Assembly: GCF_020400725.1 (NCBI RefSeq)
Contig: NZ_JAINVG010000049.1
Coordinates: forward strand, 1 to 53,579
Direction of reading: 5' to 3'
Source: Streptomyces sp. NK15101
Lineage (GTDB): Bacteria; Actinomycetota; Actinomycetes; Streptomycetales; Streptomycetaceae
Length of the DNA: 53,579 nucleotides
In this document: positions 17,275 through 23,743 of the stretch, in pieces
How the letters are laid out: each line of letters begins with the position of its first letter
Numbering within the stretch: position 1 is the stretch's first letter
Translations under genes and position numbers: made by a program
The notes under the pieces: model-generated
Seen by the model: only the letters and a program-made list of their open reading frames with translations
What the model was told of the DNA's origin: nothing
The model's database searches: none

Positions 17275-17855
17275 TACTGAACTTGAACTCGTGATGTCGG
17301 TCGATTCGTGGTGGCGGCGTCAGGGTCCGAGATGTCGGCTGTTACCGGCTCGGGTTCAGGACGACGGCTGTAGCTAGCGCCGCTCCGCGGAGAGGTTCAC
17401 CTCGACGTCATCGCTCCAAGAACAGACCTCCAGCCATGAGAGGTAGCCGCCTTGCGCGAAGACCAAGACCTCACCAGGGCACTCGCCGGTTTCGGTGAAC
17501 AGCTGTACGTCGGCAGCCACGACGGTGCCGGGGCCCGTTGGCGCGGGCTCCAACGCGTCGGCGTCAAGGTCGAAGTAGGCAGTGCCGCACCCACACTTGC
17601 AGCGGGATTGCACCCTGAGTTGGGGCACCTGCCGTCGGAGGGCGACGTGAATCGGCTCGTCCGGGTTCAGGACGAGGCCAAGCACGTCAGCTACATCCTC
17701 GGGCAGACTTTCAGGAATGCCGCCACCGTAGCTGACCAGCAGCTTCGGGCTTCGACCAATTTCGGGTCCGTCGACCCGACGCTCACAGGGCCAGGTCGGT
17801 GCCGCCGGCCAGCTGTCAGGCGAACGGCACCGACATCACTCAATCGAGTTCAGTA
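17275..17855. mobile_element. non-autonomous IS630-ended element with passenger frame
   Basis: TA dinucleotides at 17275-17276 and 17854-17855 enclose 577 bases with inverted ends: CTACTGAACTTGAACTCG at the left and, read inward from the right, CTACTGAACTCGATTGAG; both continue into GTGATGTCGGT. The same ends border the IS630 copy at 18344-19219, and TA duplication is the rule for IS630. No transposase is inside; the element carries the 103-codon frame at 17374-17685. This looks like a passenger gene packaged between IS630 ends, or an IS630 copy whose transposase was replaced. Confidence 0.75.
17374..17685 (-). CDS. passenger protein with CKCGCG motif, maybe 5'-truncated
   Basis: A 103-residue soluble protein. 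A cysteine cluster RCKCGCG (about residue 28) is followed by beta-rich sequence (TAYFDLDADALEP, GTVVAADVQLFTETGE) and an aromatic/acidic end (YLSWLEVCSWSDDVEV). The cluster suggests metal binding, but I recognise no family. The GTG at 17685 is the only standard start; the frame is open for another 50 codons upstream to near the element end without an ATG, GTG or TTG, so the original N-terminus may have been lost when the element formed. It fills most of the IS630-ended element, on the minus strand. Confidence 0.5.
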   Translation of the reverse strand: MLGLVLNPDEPIHVALRRQVPQLRVQSRCKCGCGTAYFDLDADALEPAPTGPGTVVAADVQLFTETGECPGEVLVFAQGGYLSWLEVCSWSDDVEVNLSAERR

Positions 17856-18065
17856 GCGGGCGAGGGTCCAGTTCGTGAGGCGGTCCACGATGTCGAGAAC
17901 CGACCTGCGTGCCCCGGCGGAGATGAACGCGAAGACGACGAACGAGGGGATGAGCGCCACGATCACGACCAACGCGGGCAGCAGACGGACCACGATGGTG
18001 CAGAAGTCCAGCAGGGCGCGGAGGGTCCGGGTCTGAGACAGGAGGTCGATCAAACGGTCCAGCAA
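17850..18065 (-). CDS. small single-span membrane protein
   Basis: A 71-residue protein: a polar helix (LDRLIDLLSQTRTLRALLDFC), one strongly hydrophobic segment (LLPALVVIVALIPSFVVFAFI) and a charged amphipathic C-terminus. I use the TTG at 18065 because GAGGAG lies six bases upstream; the frame is open to an ATG at 18188 that has no ribosome binding site. The last codons and stop run into the end of the adjacent IS630-type element, so the native C-terminus could have been changed by the insertion. Function unknown; size and shape would also fit a holin-like or toxin-like peptide, but nothing proves it. Confidence 0.5.
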   Translation of the reverse strand: MLDRLIDLLSQTRTLRALLDFCTIVVRLLPALVVIVALIPSFVVFAFISAGARRSVLDIVDRLTNWTLARY

Positions 18066-18326
18066 GGTGCACTCCTCGGATACGCGAGCGGGGTCACCTG
18101 GTGTCCGACTGAGGGCATACGTCTCCCTCGGACGGTGCCTTGTCAGGGCAACCAAGCTAATGAAGAACCCCGCTGGCCCGCGTTTCACGAGTCAGCGGCA
18201 GGTTCGAAACCTGCTGCGCATCCCTGTCTCCCTGCGTATCGACCTACGACGCCGGACAGCAGTCCGGCGGGCAGCTGAATTTACTGACCGCCACACTGTC
18301 ATTCAAGGGCGAATTTTAGTCACTGT

Positions 18327-19148
18327 CTAGAAACGCTCGAAGCTACTGCCTGAGCTTGAATGCGTGATGTCGGCCAGTCGTCCGTGATCAGGCCGGTGCT
18401 GGTCAGGCAGCCGTCGGCCAGGTCCGGACGGTACTGGATCTGCTTGAGCCTGCGTTCGACGGCGCGAGTGATCTGGCCGAGGCCCGGCTGCGGCGAGGTT
18501 GCCGATGTCGCGTTTGACCAGCGACCAGATGCCCTCTTGCGGGCTCAGGTCCGGTGCGTAACCCGGAAGTCGGAAGACGGTGCGCCGGTCCGCGTGGTCG
18601 GCGATGAATCGGCGCATCGCCTCGACCAGGTGCATGCGCAGGTCGTCCCAGACCAGCACGATCGGGCCGCCGAGCTGGATGTGCGCTGTGACCAGCAGGT
18701 CGCGCCAGCCGATGTCCTTCGGCTCACCCTTGCGGCCCCGGTACTCGCGGACCGAGTAGAACATCCGGGACCGCTTCCCCGGCTTGTAGCAGGTCAACCC
18801 GGCCATGGACACCCGGCCCGAGCCCCGGCCACGGACCCGGACCAGTGTCCACCGCTGGTCGGCCCAGCCGTGGACCAGCGGCCCACGCTCCAGTTCCCGT
18901 TCCAGCCTCGCGATCTGTGCTTCGCCGAGCCTCGGCCGTCCCGGCGATCCCTTCGACAGGACCCCCGCTTCACCGTGCTCGCGCCACTGACCGCGCCACC
19001 GTTCCACGGACCGCTCACTGACCCGCAGCGTCGCAGCGATCTCCCTGTTCTTCTGCCCGCCTTGGAAGCGTGTCACGGCCTGCAACCGGGCCCGCTCCCT
19101 CGCGGCCCTCCCGACGTCGGTCAACCCGCCGCCCTGCGCGTATCTCAC
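18327..19148 (-). pseudogene. decayed IS630-family transposase
   Basis: The 273-residue frame keeps the IS630 N-terminus (RYAQGGGLTDVGRAARERAR, then a helix-turn-helix with REIAATLRVSERSVERW) and later pieces such as MAGLTCYKPGKRSRMFY, VLVWDDLRMHL (second catalytic Asp) and PDLSPQEGIWSLVKRD (catalytic Glu). After residue 104 (RWTLVRV) it jumps straight to the late GRGSGRVSMAGL block, so roughly 100 residues with the first catalytic Asp are missing. Near residue 219 an extra G shifts the frame: the + strand sequence still encodes the family end (QITRAVERRLKQIQYRPDLA) in another frame. Transposition-inactive on both counts. Confidence 0.85.
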
Positions 19149-19219
19149 AGTTCAGGGCTATCGGAACGGACCGACCACCGTCAGGCGAACGGTCCGACAT
19201 CACCCAATCAAGCTCAGTA
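18344..19219. mobile_element. IS630-family insertion sequence, inactive
   Basis: About 876 bases between TA dinucleotides at 18344-18345 and 19218-19219. The right end read inward is CTACTGAGCTTGATTGGGTG followed by ATGTCGG; the left end is the same apart from a four-base insertion (CCTG) after CTACTG. It contains the decayed transposase frame. Its ends closely match those of the passenger element at 17275-17855, which it could once have mobilised. Confidence 0.8.
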
Positions 19220-19243
19220 GTGGCTGACGCTTCGCTGAGATTC

Positions 19244-19747
19244 ATGATCGACGCCGATCACTGGCAGTTCTACGTCCAAGACCTTGATCCCTATGACGCA
19301 TGGATCACCGAGCACGCGATGGACCCGGACCTGGAGCCCGCTGGCTGGACGCATGAAGCTTCCCAAATCCACCGCATCGGTGTGGAACCGCACTCGATCT
19401 CTGTCGGCACCGCTCGGGACGACATCGTCGAGTCGCTCATCACTGTTCCCGCTTCCGCTCCAACGACTGACCCGGCGGCCGAGCACATCGTGGAGACCGA
19501 CCTTGACGTGCCCACCGGTCAGCTCACCATGTCCAGCCCCGGGACCGATCCTGCCGACGGGCCGAGCCTGGCCGTTCCCGCTGGATTGCTACGTGCTCGG
19601 GTCTCTTACGTCCCGGCCGGACCACCACCGGCCGGCACCGGCAGAGGCCCCGGTGACCACTTCCTTTATCAGGTGGACCTCTGGCCCTCCGACCAGGCGT
19701 ACGGACTCGTCATCGTCAAACAGGGGCCGGAAATCTGGGCAGGGTAG
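19244..19747 (+). CDS. ComJ-like or immunity-type protein (tentative)
   Basis: A 167-residue soluble, acidic protein that starts 25 bases after the IS630 end. The order HWQFYVQDLDP, then VEPHSISVGTARDDIVESLI, a middle IVETDLDVPTGQLTM, then LAVPAGLLRARVSYV and FLYQVDLWPSDQ, resembles the beta-sandwich pattern of the ComJ nuclease-inhibitor family, which also appears among bacterial immunity proteins. That link is by eye and weak. ATG 19244 is used; the ribosome binding site is poor. Its 3' end overlaps the tail of the convergent IS5-family transposase, whose expected right end is not found there, so the junction is rearranged. Confidence 0.55.
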   Translation: MIDADHWQFYVQDLDPYDAWITEHAMDPDLEPAGWTHEASQIHRIGVEPHSISVGTARDDIVESLITVPASAPTTDPAAEHIVETDLDVPTGQLTMSSPGTDPADGPSLAVPAGLLRARVSYVPAGPPPAGTGRGPGDHFLYQVDLWPSDQAYGLVIVKQGPEIWAG

Positions 19748-20576
19748 ATCCTCGTCTACTGCTCGCCTGCCGACTGAGTGCGAGGTTGTGCAGGCGGGCG
19801 ATGCCACTCATCGCGTGATGGACACCGTCGCCCTTCAACCGGAAGTCTCGAAGGATCTTCCAAGTCTTCATGCGGGCGAAGGCGTGCTCGACACGGGCGC
19901 GGACCTTGCGGTGGGAAGCGTTGTGGTCTTCCTTCCAGGCCGGCAGTTCACTCTGCCCGCGCTCGCGGCGGTGCGGGATGACCAGGCCGGTGCCCCGGTA
20001 GCCGCCGTCGGCGATCACGGTGGTACGGCCGACCGCGTCCTCGGCTCCGGACAGTGCCCACGCCTTGCAGTCGTTGCGGTTGCCGGGCAACGGCCGACCG
20101 ACCACCACGACCAGGCGGGTGTCGGCGTCGATGACCCCCTGATGGTTGGTGGAATAGCGATAGTTCTTCGACCGCTCGGCCACGGTGTGGTCCCGGGTGG
20201 GTGCCAAGGTTCCGTCCACGATCAGCACCGCGTCCTTGGCGAACCGCCGACGAGGGCGCAGTGCAAACCTCGGGCCAAGGTCGTCGACCACCCGGTCTAC
20301 CGTCGACTTCGACACCCCGAACAACAGGGCCAGTTGCCGCATCGTCAAGTTTGTCCGCCAATACGCGGCGACCAGCAGCACCCGGTCTTCCAATGACAGC
20401 TTCCACGGCCGGCCCCGACCCGGGGAGTCGACCCCCTCGCGACGCAGCGCGGTCACCAACCTGCCGAAGACGCGGGGACTCAGACCAGTGAACGGAGCTA
20501 TCCATGACGGCTCTGACGCCGTGATCACGCCTGACACGGTCGAGATCATCGCAGAGCAAGATCGCTTACGGGACAA
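19716..20576 (-). CDS. IS5-family transposase (DDE_Tnp_4 type)
   Basis: A 286-residue transposase if TTG at 20576 is the start, or 277 from the ATG at 20549. It has an N-terminal helix-turn-helix (LTMRQLALLFGVSKSTVDRV) and an apparently intact catalytic triad: Asp in LIVDGTLAP, Asp in VIADGGYRG, and Glu in VRARVEHAFARMK. The last 20 or so residues (after IARLHNLALS) are not family-like and run into the next gene, showing that the 3' end of the element was lost or replaced. The frame's 5' end lies within the inverted end at 20565-20583. Confidence 0.88.
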   Translation of the reverse strand: MSRKRSCSAMISTVSGVITASEPSWIAPFTGLSPRVFGRLVTALRREGVDSPGRGRPWKLSLEDRVLLVAAYWRTNLTMRQLALLFGVSKSTVDRVVDDLGPRFALRPRRRFAKDAVLIVDGTLAPTRDHTVAERSKNYRYSTNHQGVIDADTRLVVVVGRPLPGNRNDCKAWALSGAEDAVGRTTVIADGGYRGTGLVIPHRRERGQSELPAWKEDHNASHRKVRARVEHAFARMKTWKILRDFRLKGDGVHHAMSGIARLHNLALSRQASSRRGSTLPRFPAPV

Positions 20577-20583
20577 CCCTTAG
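19748..20583. mobile_element. IS5-family insertion sequence with one recognisable end
   Basis: The transposase-start end is clear at 20565-20583 (read inward: AGGGTTGTCCCGTAAGCG), followed outward by TTAGG. The other end should lie shortly after the transposase stop but no matching sequence is present between 19716 and 19800; the best partner is 2.6 kb further left at 17112. The left limit given is arbitrary, set after the stop codon of the neighbouring gene. Confidence 0.65.
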
Positions 20584-20760
20584 GTATCGGCCACCGATCA
20601 GCGCTGAAGGTGCGGGATGGGTGAGGGGATGTCTCGACATTGTCACATGAATCGGGCAGGGAGGTTTCAAGTCAACAGGCTGAATTCCTCTTTGTCGGCG
20701 GGCGTGGACATGTGGTGATCTCTCCCGTTTCCAACAGGGGAAATCAAGGGAGGGGATTTC
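20584..20760. promoter_or_regulatory. upstream region of the bacteriocin gene
   Basis: This 177-base gap is richer in A and T than the rest of the window. It must hold the promoter of the bacteriocin gene, since the IS5 transposase points away from it; I could not place the -35 and -10 with confidence. The ribosome binding site is strong: AAGGGAGGGG ends about six bases before the GTG at 20761. Confidence 0.5.
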
Positions 20761-21246
20761 GTGAAGAACATCGGTAGATCCGTCGTTTTTGCCATCGCAG
20801 GCGTGGCCTTTGCGGCTGTAGGCCTCGCGGCGCCGGCCACCGCAGCCGCGCCTGCGACCGTCAGTGCCTCTGGAGCCACCGTCGCCGTCCATCATCGCGG
20901 GGACGGTGTCAAGCCGCCTGCGGAGCTGGGCAACCCCTCTGCGTGGGGTTCGGTGACGTTCAAGATGGACGATTCGGCGGACTCCGTTAGCTCGCTGGCG
21001 AGTGCGTGCCTCAGTCCGTCCTCCGGTGGTACTTGGTGCTACGGTTGGTACTCGGTGGAAGTCAGCCCCGGGGCATTTAATAAGTACTGCTACTCGAATT
21101 ACGCGCAGGAGACGAAGTATCACTCGTCCACGGTGCAGATCGCTGGCTACACGCGTAAGGTCTACGCCAACGCCGGCTACGTCCCCAACGCGAACCTGAC
21201 TCAGGGCCTCGCCTACACCTGCTCCACCTACTACGCCGTCTATTAG
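20761..21246 (+). CDS. lactococcin 972-family bacteriocin precursor
   Basis: A 161-residue secreted precursor. Residues 1-29 are a Sec signal peptide (KNIGRSVVFAIAGVAFAAVG, ending in ATAAA). The C-terminal 75 residues follow the lactococcin 972 pattern: GGTWCYGW, then YCYSNY, KYHSSTVQIAG, ANAGYVPNANLTQGLAY and a final YYAVY. Known members are unmodified two-stranded-sandwich peptides that bind lipid II and block septum formation. Unlike lactococcin 972, which to my knowledge lacks cysteines, the exported part here has four, in ACLS, TWCYG, KYCYS and YTCST, so two disulfides are possible. GTG start with a strong ribosome binding site. A membrane protein gene follows 48 bases later. Confidence 0.85.
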   Translation: MKNIGRSVVFAIAGVAFAAVGLAAPATAAAPATVSASGATVAVHHRGDGVKPPAELGNPSAWGSVTFKMDDSADSVSSLASACLSPSSGGTWCYGWYSVEVSPGAFNKYCYSNYAQETKYHSSTVQIAGYTRKVYANAGYVPNANLTQGLAYTCSTYYAVY

Positions 21247-21252
21247 GTTCTG

Positions 21253-21290
21253 GTCCCCGCATCGGGCGGCAAATCCTGGGGGTGCGGGAC
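21253..21290. terminator. imperfect hairpin after the bacteriocin gene
   Basis: GTCCCCGCATC and GGTGCGGGAC form an imperfect stem with one bulge, just after the bacteriocin stop codon and right before the next start. It could be a terminator or attenuator giving more bacteriocin than membrane-protein transcript. Confidence 0.4.
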
Positions 21291-21294
21291 GTTG

Positions 21295-22047
21295 GTGCGT
21301 CACTCGGAGGCTGTTCGGTCGCCTGAGCAGTCTCGGAGTGGCGTCACCTCCAGTTCAGACTTACTCGCTAAGCGGGCACGGGAAATGGTGCGCTTTATGT
21401 ATACCCGAGTTGTGTCGACCGCCGTGTCTCTCGGGGTGGGTTTGTCGCTTGGTCTACTGGGGCCAATTTTCGGGAAATTTGATAATCCGGTTTTCGTTGC
21501 CGCTGGTATTGTCCTTTCTAGCGGTTGGCCGTGGGCTTGCTATGCGTTTTTGGTGGGGTATTTCACCCGCTCCAAGATTGAGTCGGTTTTGCTGGCCTCT
21601 TTTGGATTGGCCGTCGGTGTCGTTGCGTATTACCTTTTCAAGGAGTTGTACCCCACCATTCCTGCTGGAATGGAATACGCCACCTCCATTCCGGAGGGAA
21701 TGGAATCTGGAGCCTCCGCTGAGGGGAGTATCCTCCTTTGGGGGGCAGCGGCTTTCGTGTTCGGTGCCCCTGTGGGGCTCATAGGAAACGTGGCGCGGAC
21801 GCCTGGAGTTGGCGGCCTTCTTTTTCGCCTGCTTGTTCCATTGATCGCCTTCTTCGAGGCGACTCGGCGATTGAGTGTAGAGGCGGACTCGCAGGGTGCG
21901 GTTTTCGTCGCAACCTGGAACATCACGCGCGTCGCGGCATGCATCGTCGCGGTGGTCCTCATGGGACGCACAGTGTGGAGCTGGCGTGTTCGGCGTACCC
22001 AGGCCGACGGGCAACCGGACCCTGCCGCGCCTGCACAGCATCTCTGA
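21295..22047 (+). CDS. polytopic membrane protein beside the bacteriocin
   Basis: About 250 residues with six hydrophobic segments: VSTAVSLGVGLSLGLLGPIF, VFVAAGIVLSSGWPWACYAF, SVLLASFGLAVGVVAYYLF, ILLWGAAAFVFGAPVGLIG, FRLLVPLIAFFEA and ITRVAACIVAVVLMG. It resembles DUF6518-type integral membrane proteins. An extracellular loop repeats an IPxGME unit (IPAGMEYATSIPEGMES). Codons ending in T are frequent, unlike the rest of the window. The start is uncertain: GTG 21295, TTG 21292 or ATG 21385. Its place after the bacteriocin suggests self-immunity or export help (inference); it is not the usual lactococcin-972-associated DUF1430 protein, and no ABC ATPase is present. Confidence 0.7.
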   Translation: MRHSEAVRSPEQSRSGVTSSSDLLAKRAREMVRFMYTRVVSTAVSLGVGLSLGLLGPIFGKFDNPVFVAAGIVLSSGWPWACYAFLVGYFTRSKIESVLLASFGLAVGVVAYYLFKELYPTIPAGMEYATSIPEGMESGASAEGSILLWGAAAFVFGAPVGLIGNVARTPGVGGLLFRLLVPLIAFFEATRRLSVEADSQGAVFVATWNITRVAACIVAVVLMGRTVWSWRVRRTQADGQPDPAAPAQHL

Positions 22048-22194
22048 CCACCCTCCTCCTGATCAGTTGCCTCATGAAGCGTCGCGGGCTGACAGCGAGG
22101 GGCCGCCACAGAAATTGCCCAGCGCAGCCGCCGCGAAACCGACCGCACGCGGACCTGATCGTCGCTGAGACCCATGCGGTTCTGAACGAGGCAC
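22048..22194. other. gap with possible transposase remnant on minus strand
   Basis: On the minus strand, about 22140-22195 reads NRMGLSDDQVRVRS, which resembles the C-terminal GLDHYQVR-type stretch of IS701- or IS4-like transposases. The match is short and has no supporting ends, so it is only a hint of yet another mobile-element fragment. Confidence 0.25.
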
Positions 22195-22973
22195 TGAGCC
22201 TTTTCGACCTGCATCAGCAGTACGCCGTTGGGCTGACGGCAGGGTAAAACCCCTGGTAGATGGGTTTTCCAACCAAGAGAACCGGCTCCACCAGAGGCTT
22301 TACGTGCTTGTCCACCCATCGGGCGTCGACGTGTCCAGTTCCACCCTCCGCTTCCTCACTCAGCAGTTGCGGCGCCACCGCCGCGCGATTGGCTCCCGGT
22401 GGCGGCGCCTGAGCGCCGGCCGTCAGGCCCTGCTCACCCTCGCCCCGAGTCTGGCCGACGCGGTGCGGACCGCTTCGGTGAAGGCGTATCTGATCCTGGA
22501 CGGCACGCTCCTGCCCATCGACCGCATTGCCGCGGACCGGACGTTCTCCTCCGGGAAACACAAGAAGCACGGGGTGAACGTGCAGGTCATCGCCGATCCC
22601 TTCGGCCGGCTGCCATGGGCCTCACCGGCCCTGCCCGGAGCCGTCCACGACCTCCGCGCGGCCCGCGAACACGGCATCCTCGACGCGCTCGCCGAAGCTG
22701 GCATGCGGTACTGGGCCGACAAGGACTACCGAGGTGCCGGCGGAACGGTCCGCGTCCCGTGCTGGGGACGGTGGGAGAACCTCTCGGCAGGCCAGAAGGC
22801 TGCGAACCGGTCGCACGCGAAGATCCGGGCCCTGGTCGAACCCGCCGTCGCCACCCTCAAGTACTGGCGACTCCTCCGCAAGCTCCGCTGCTCGACCACG
22901 CGCATCACCCGCCTCGTCCGAGCCGTCCTCACCCTTCATCTGACCAGCTCAAACTGAGTTCGGAAAAGGCTCA
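22195..22973. mobile_element. IS5-family insertion sequence, internally deleted
   Basis: Inverted ends TGAGCCTTTT-cga at 22195 and its complement TCGGAAAAGGCTCA at 22960-22973 enclose 779 bases with one transposase frame on the + strand. The element is shorter than expected because about 100 bases of the transposase are missing. Confidence 0.75.
22304..22957 (+). pseudogene. internally deleted IS5-family transposase
   Basis: A 217-residue frame with GTG start. Family blocks are clear: SSTLRFLTQQLRRHRRAIG, then ILDGTLLPIDRIAADR (catalytic Asp), SGKHKKHGVNVQVIADPFGR, YWADKDYRGAGGTV (second Asp), and SHAKIRALVEPAVATLKYWR. Two changes mark decay. About 35 residues between LLTLA and PSLADA, where relatives have the helix-turn-helix, are missing in frame. 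The expected catalytic Glu in the A-L-x-E-x-A block is represented by ALVEPAV, so it may remain. DNA binding is expected to be lost. Probably inactive, although no stop codon interrupts it. Confidence 0.8.
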
Positions 22974-23326
22974 CTTCCTCCGCGACAAGAGGCAGCGACA
23001 GCCTGTGGCCGTGTTGCCCCTGCTCCCGGGGCGGGCGCTGGCGATCCCGCGCTCGTAGGCTCCTGGCAGCCGGGGAGCCATACCGGGAGCCACGCAGGGC
23101 GACACGCAGCGGACGTAGGCGTACTTCAGCGACCGCAGTGGCTCCCTCCACGGACAGCAAGAGGGCGCCTGACGGGAGCCGAGCGAGCCGTCGCATTACC
23201 TCCGGCGTAATCGACCGCCTCCCCGCCGCTCGGCATGCTCATGGACACCGGAACCCGGGCGGCGCACTCCGCTCGGGCTCCGGGCCCACCACCAGCACGA
23301 ACGTCCCCTTTGGAGGGTGATCCGCC
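22974..23326. other. gap at right end of the island
   Basis: Between the IS5-family copy and the next core gene there is no supported gene. The right copy of the 21-base repeat lies at 23191-23211. The part before it is of unknown origin; the part after it is the upstream region of the small membrane protein gene and has its ribosome binding site (ggaggg). Confidence 0.5.
23191..23211. repeat. right copy of 21-bp direct repeat bounding the island
   Basis: It matches 17077-17097 in 20 of 21 positions. In this copy the inner dyad ATTAC-(7)-GTAAT is perfect. It lies about 115 bases upstream of the small membrane protein gene at 23327, just as the left copy lies about 105 bases upstream of the LtrA-family gene. 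Confidence 0.7.
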
Positions 23327-23743
23327 ATGTCCCAGGCCCTGCTCGCCGGTCTCGCCCGCACCACCCGGCCCCAGTCCGCGGTGCGCCGCTTCCTCGCCCT
23401 CGACGCCGTCGTCACCGGAGCCAACGGGATCGCCTACCTCGCCGCCTCCGGCCCCCTCGGCGAACTCCTCGGCGTCGACGCCGGGCTCCTCCTCGAACTC
23501 GGCCTCTTCCTCACCGCGTTCGCCGCGGGCGTCGCCTGGCTCGCGAGCCGTCCGCAGCCCCCGGCGCTCGCCGTGAAGCTCGTCGTCGACGCCAACGTGA
23601 TCTGGGCCGTCCTCAGCGTCGTCGCCCTCGTCGCCTGGCTGGAGCCGACCACCGCCGGCCTGCTCTGGACCCCCGCGCAGGCGGCCACCGTCGCCGGTTT
23701 CGCCGGACTCCAGTGGGCGGCGCTCAGGGCAGCTGCGCGCTGA
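23327..23743 (+). CDS. small four-helix membrane protein
   Basis: A 138-residue integral membrane protein with four hydrophobic stretches: FLALDAVVTGANGIAYLAAS, LLLELGLFLTAFAAGVAWLA, LVVDANVIWAVLSVVALVAWL and a final AATVAGFAGLQWAALRAAA. The Asp in helix 1 and Asn in helix 3 suggest a polar core, but no family function is known to me. ATG 23327 has TTGGAGGG upstream. Its end overlaps the convergent XRE regulator gene by 20 bases. Confidence 0.8.
   Translation: MSQALLAGLARTTRPQSAVRRFLALDAVVTGANGIAYLAASGPLGELLGVDAGLLLELGLFLTAFAAGVAWLASRPQPPALAVKLVVDANVIWAVLSVVALVAWLEPTTAGLLWTPAQAATVAGFAGLQWAALRAAAR

Noticed and set aside
18195..18217. tRNA T-arm-like hairpin with TTCGAAA loop
   Set aside because: The stem can extend to eight base pairs, longer than the five of a T-arm, and no matching acceptor, D-arm or anticodon arm lies upstream. 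It may be a chance hairpin or a very old att fragment.
17799..18278. plus-strand 159-residue frame
   Set aside because: It runs across an IS630 end and opposes the small membrane protein with the better start; no family features.
22399..23058. plus-strand 219-residue frame overlapping the transposase
   Set aside because: Out-of-frame copy of the IS5-family transposase region with Arg/Pro/Gly-rich nonsense.
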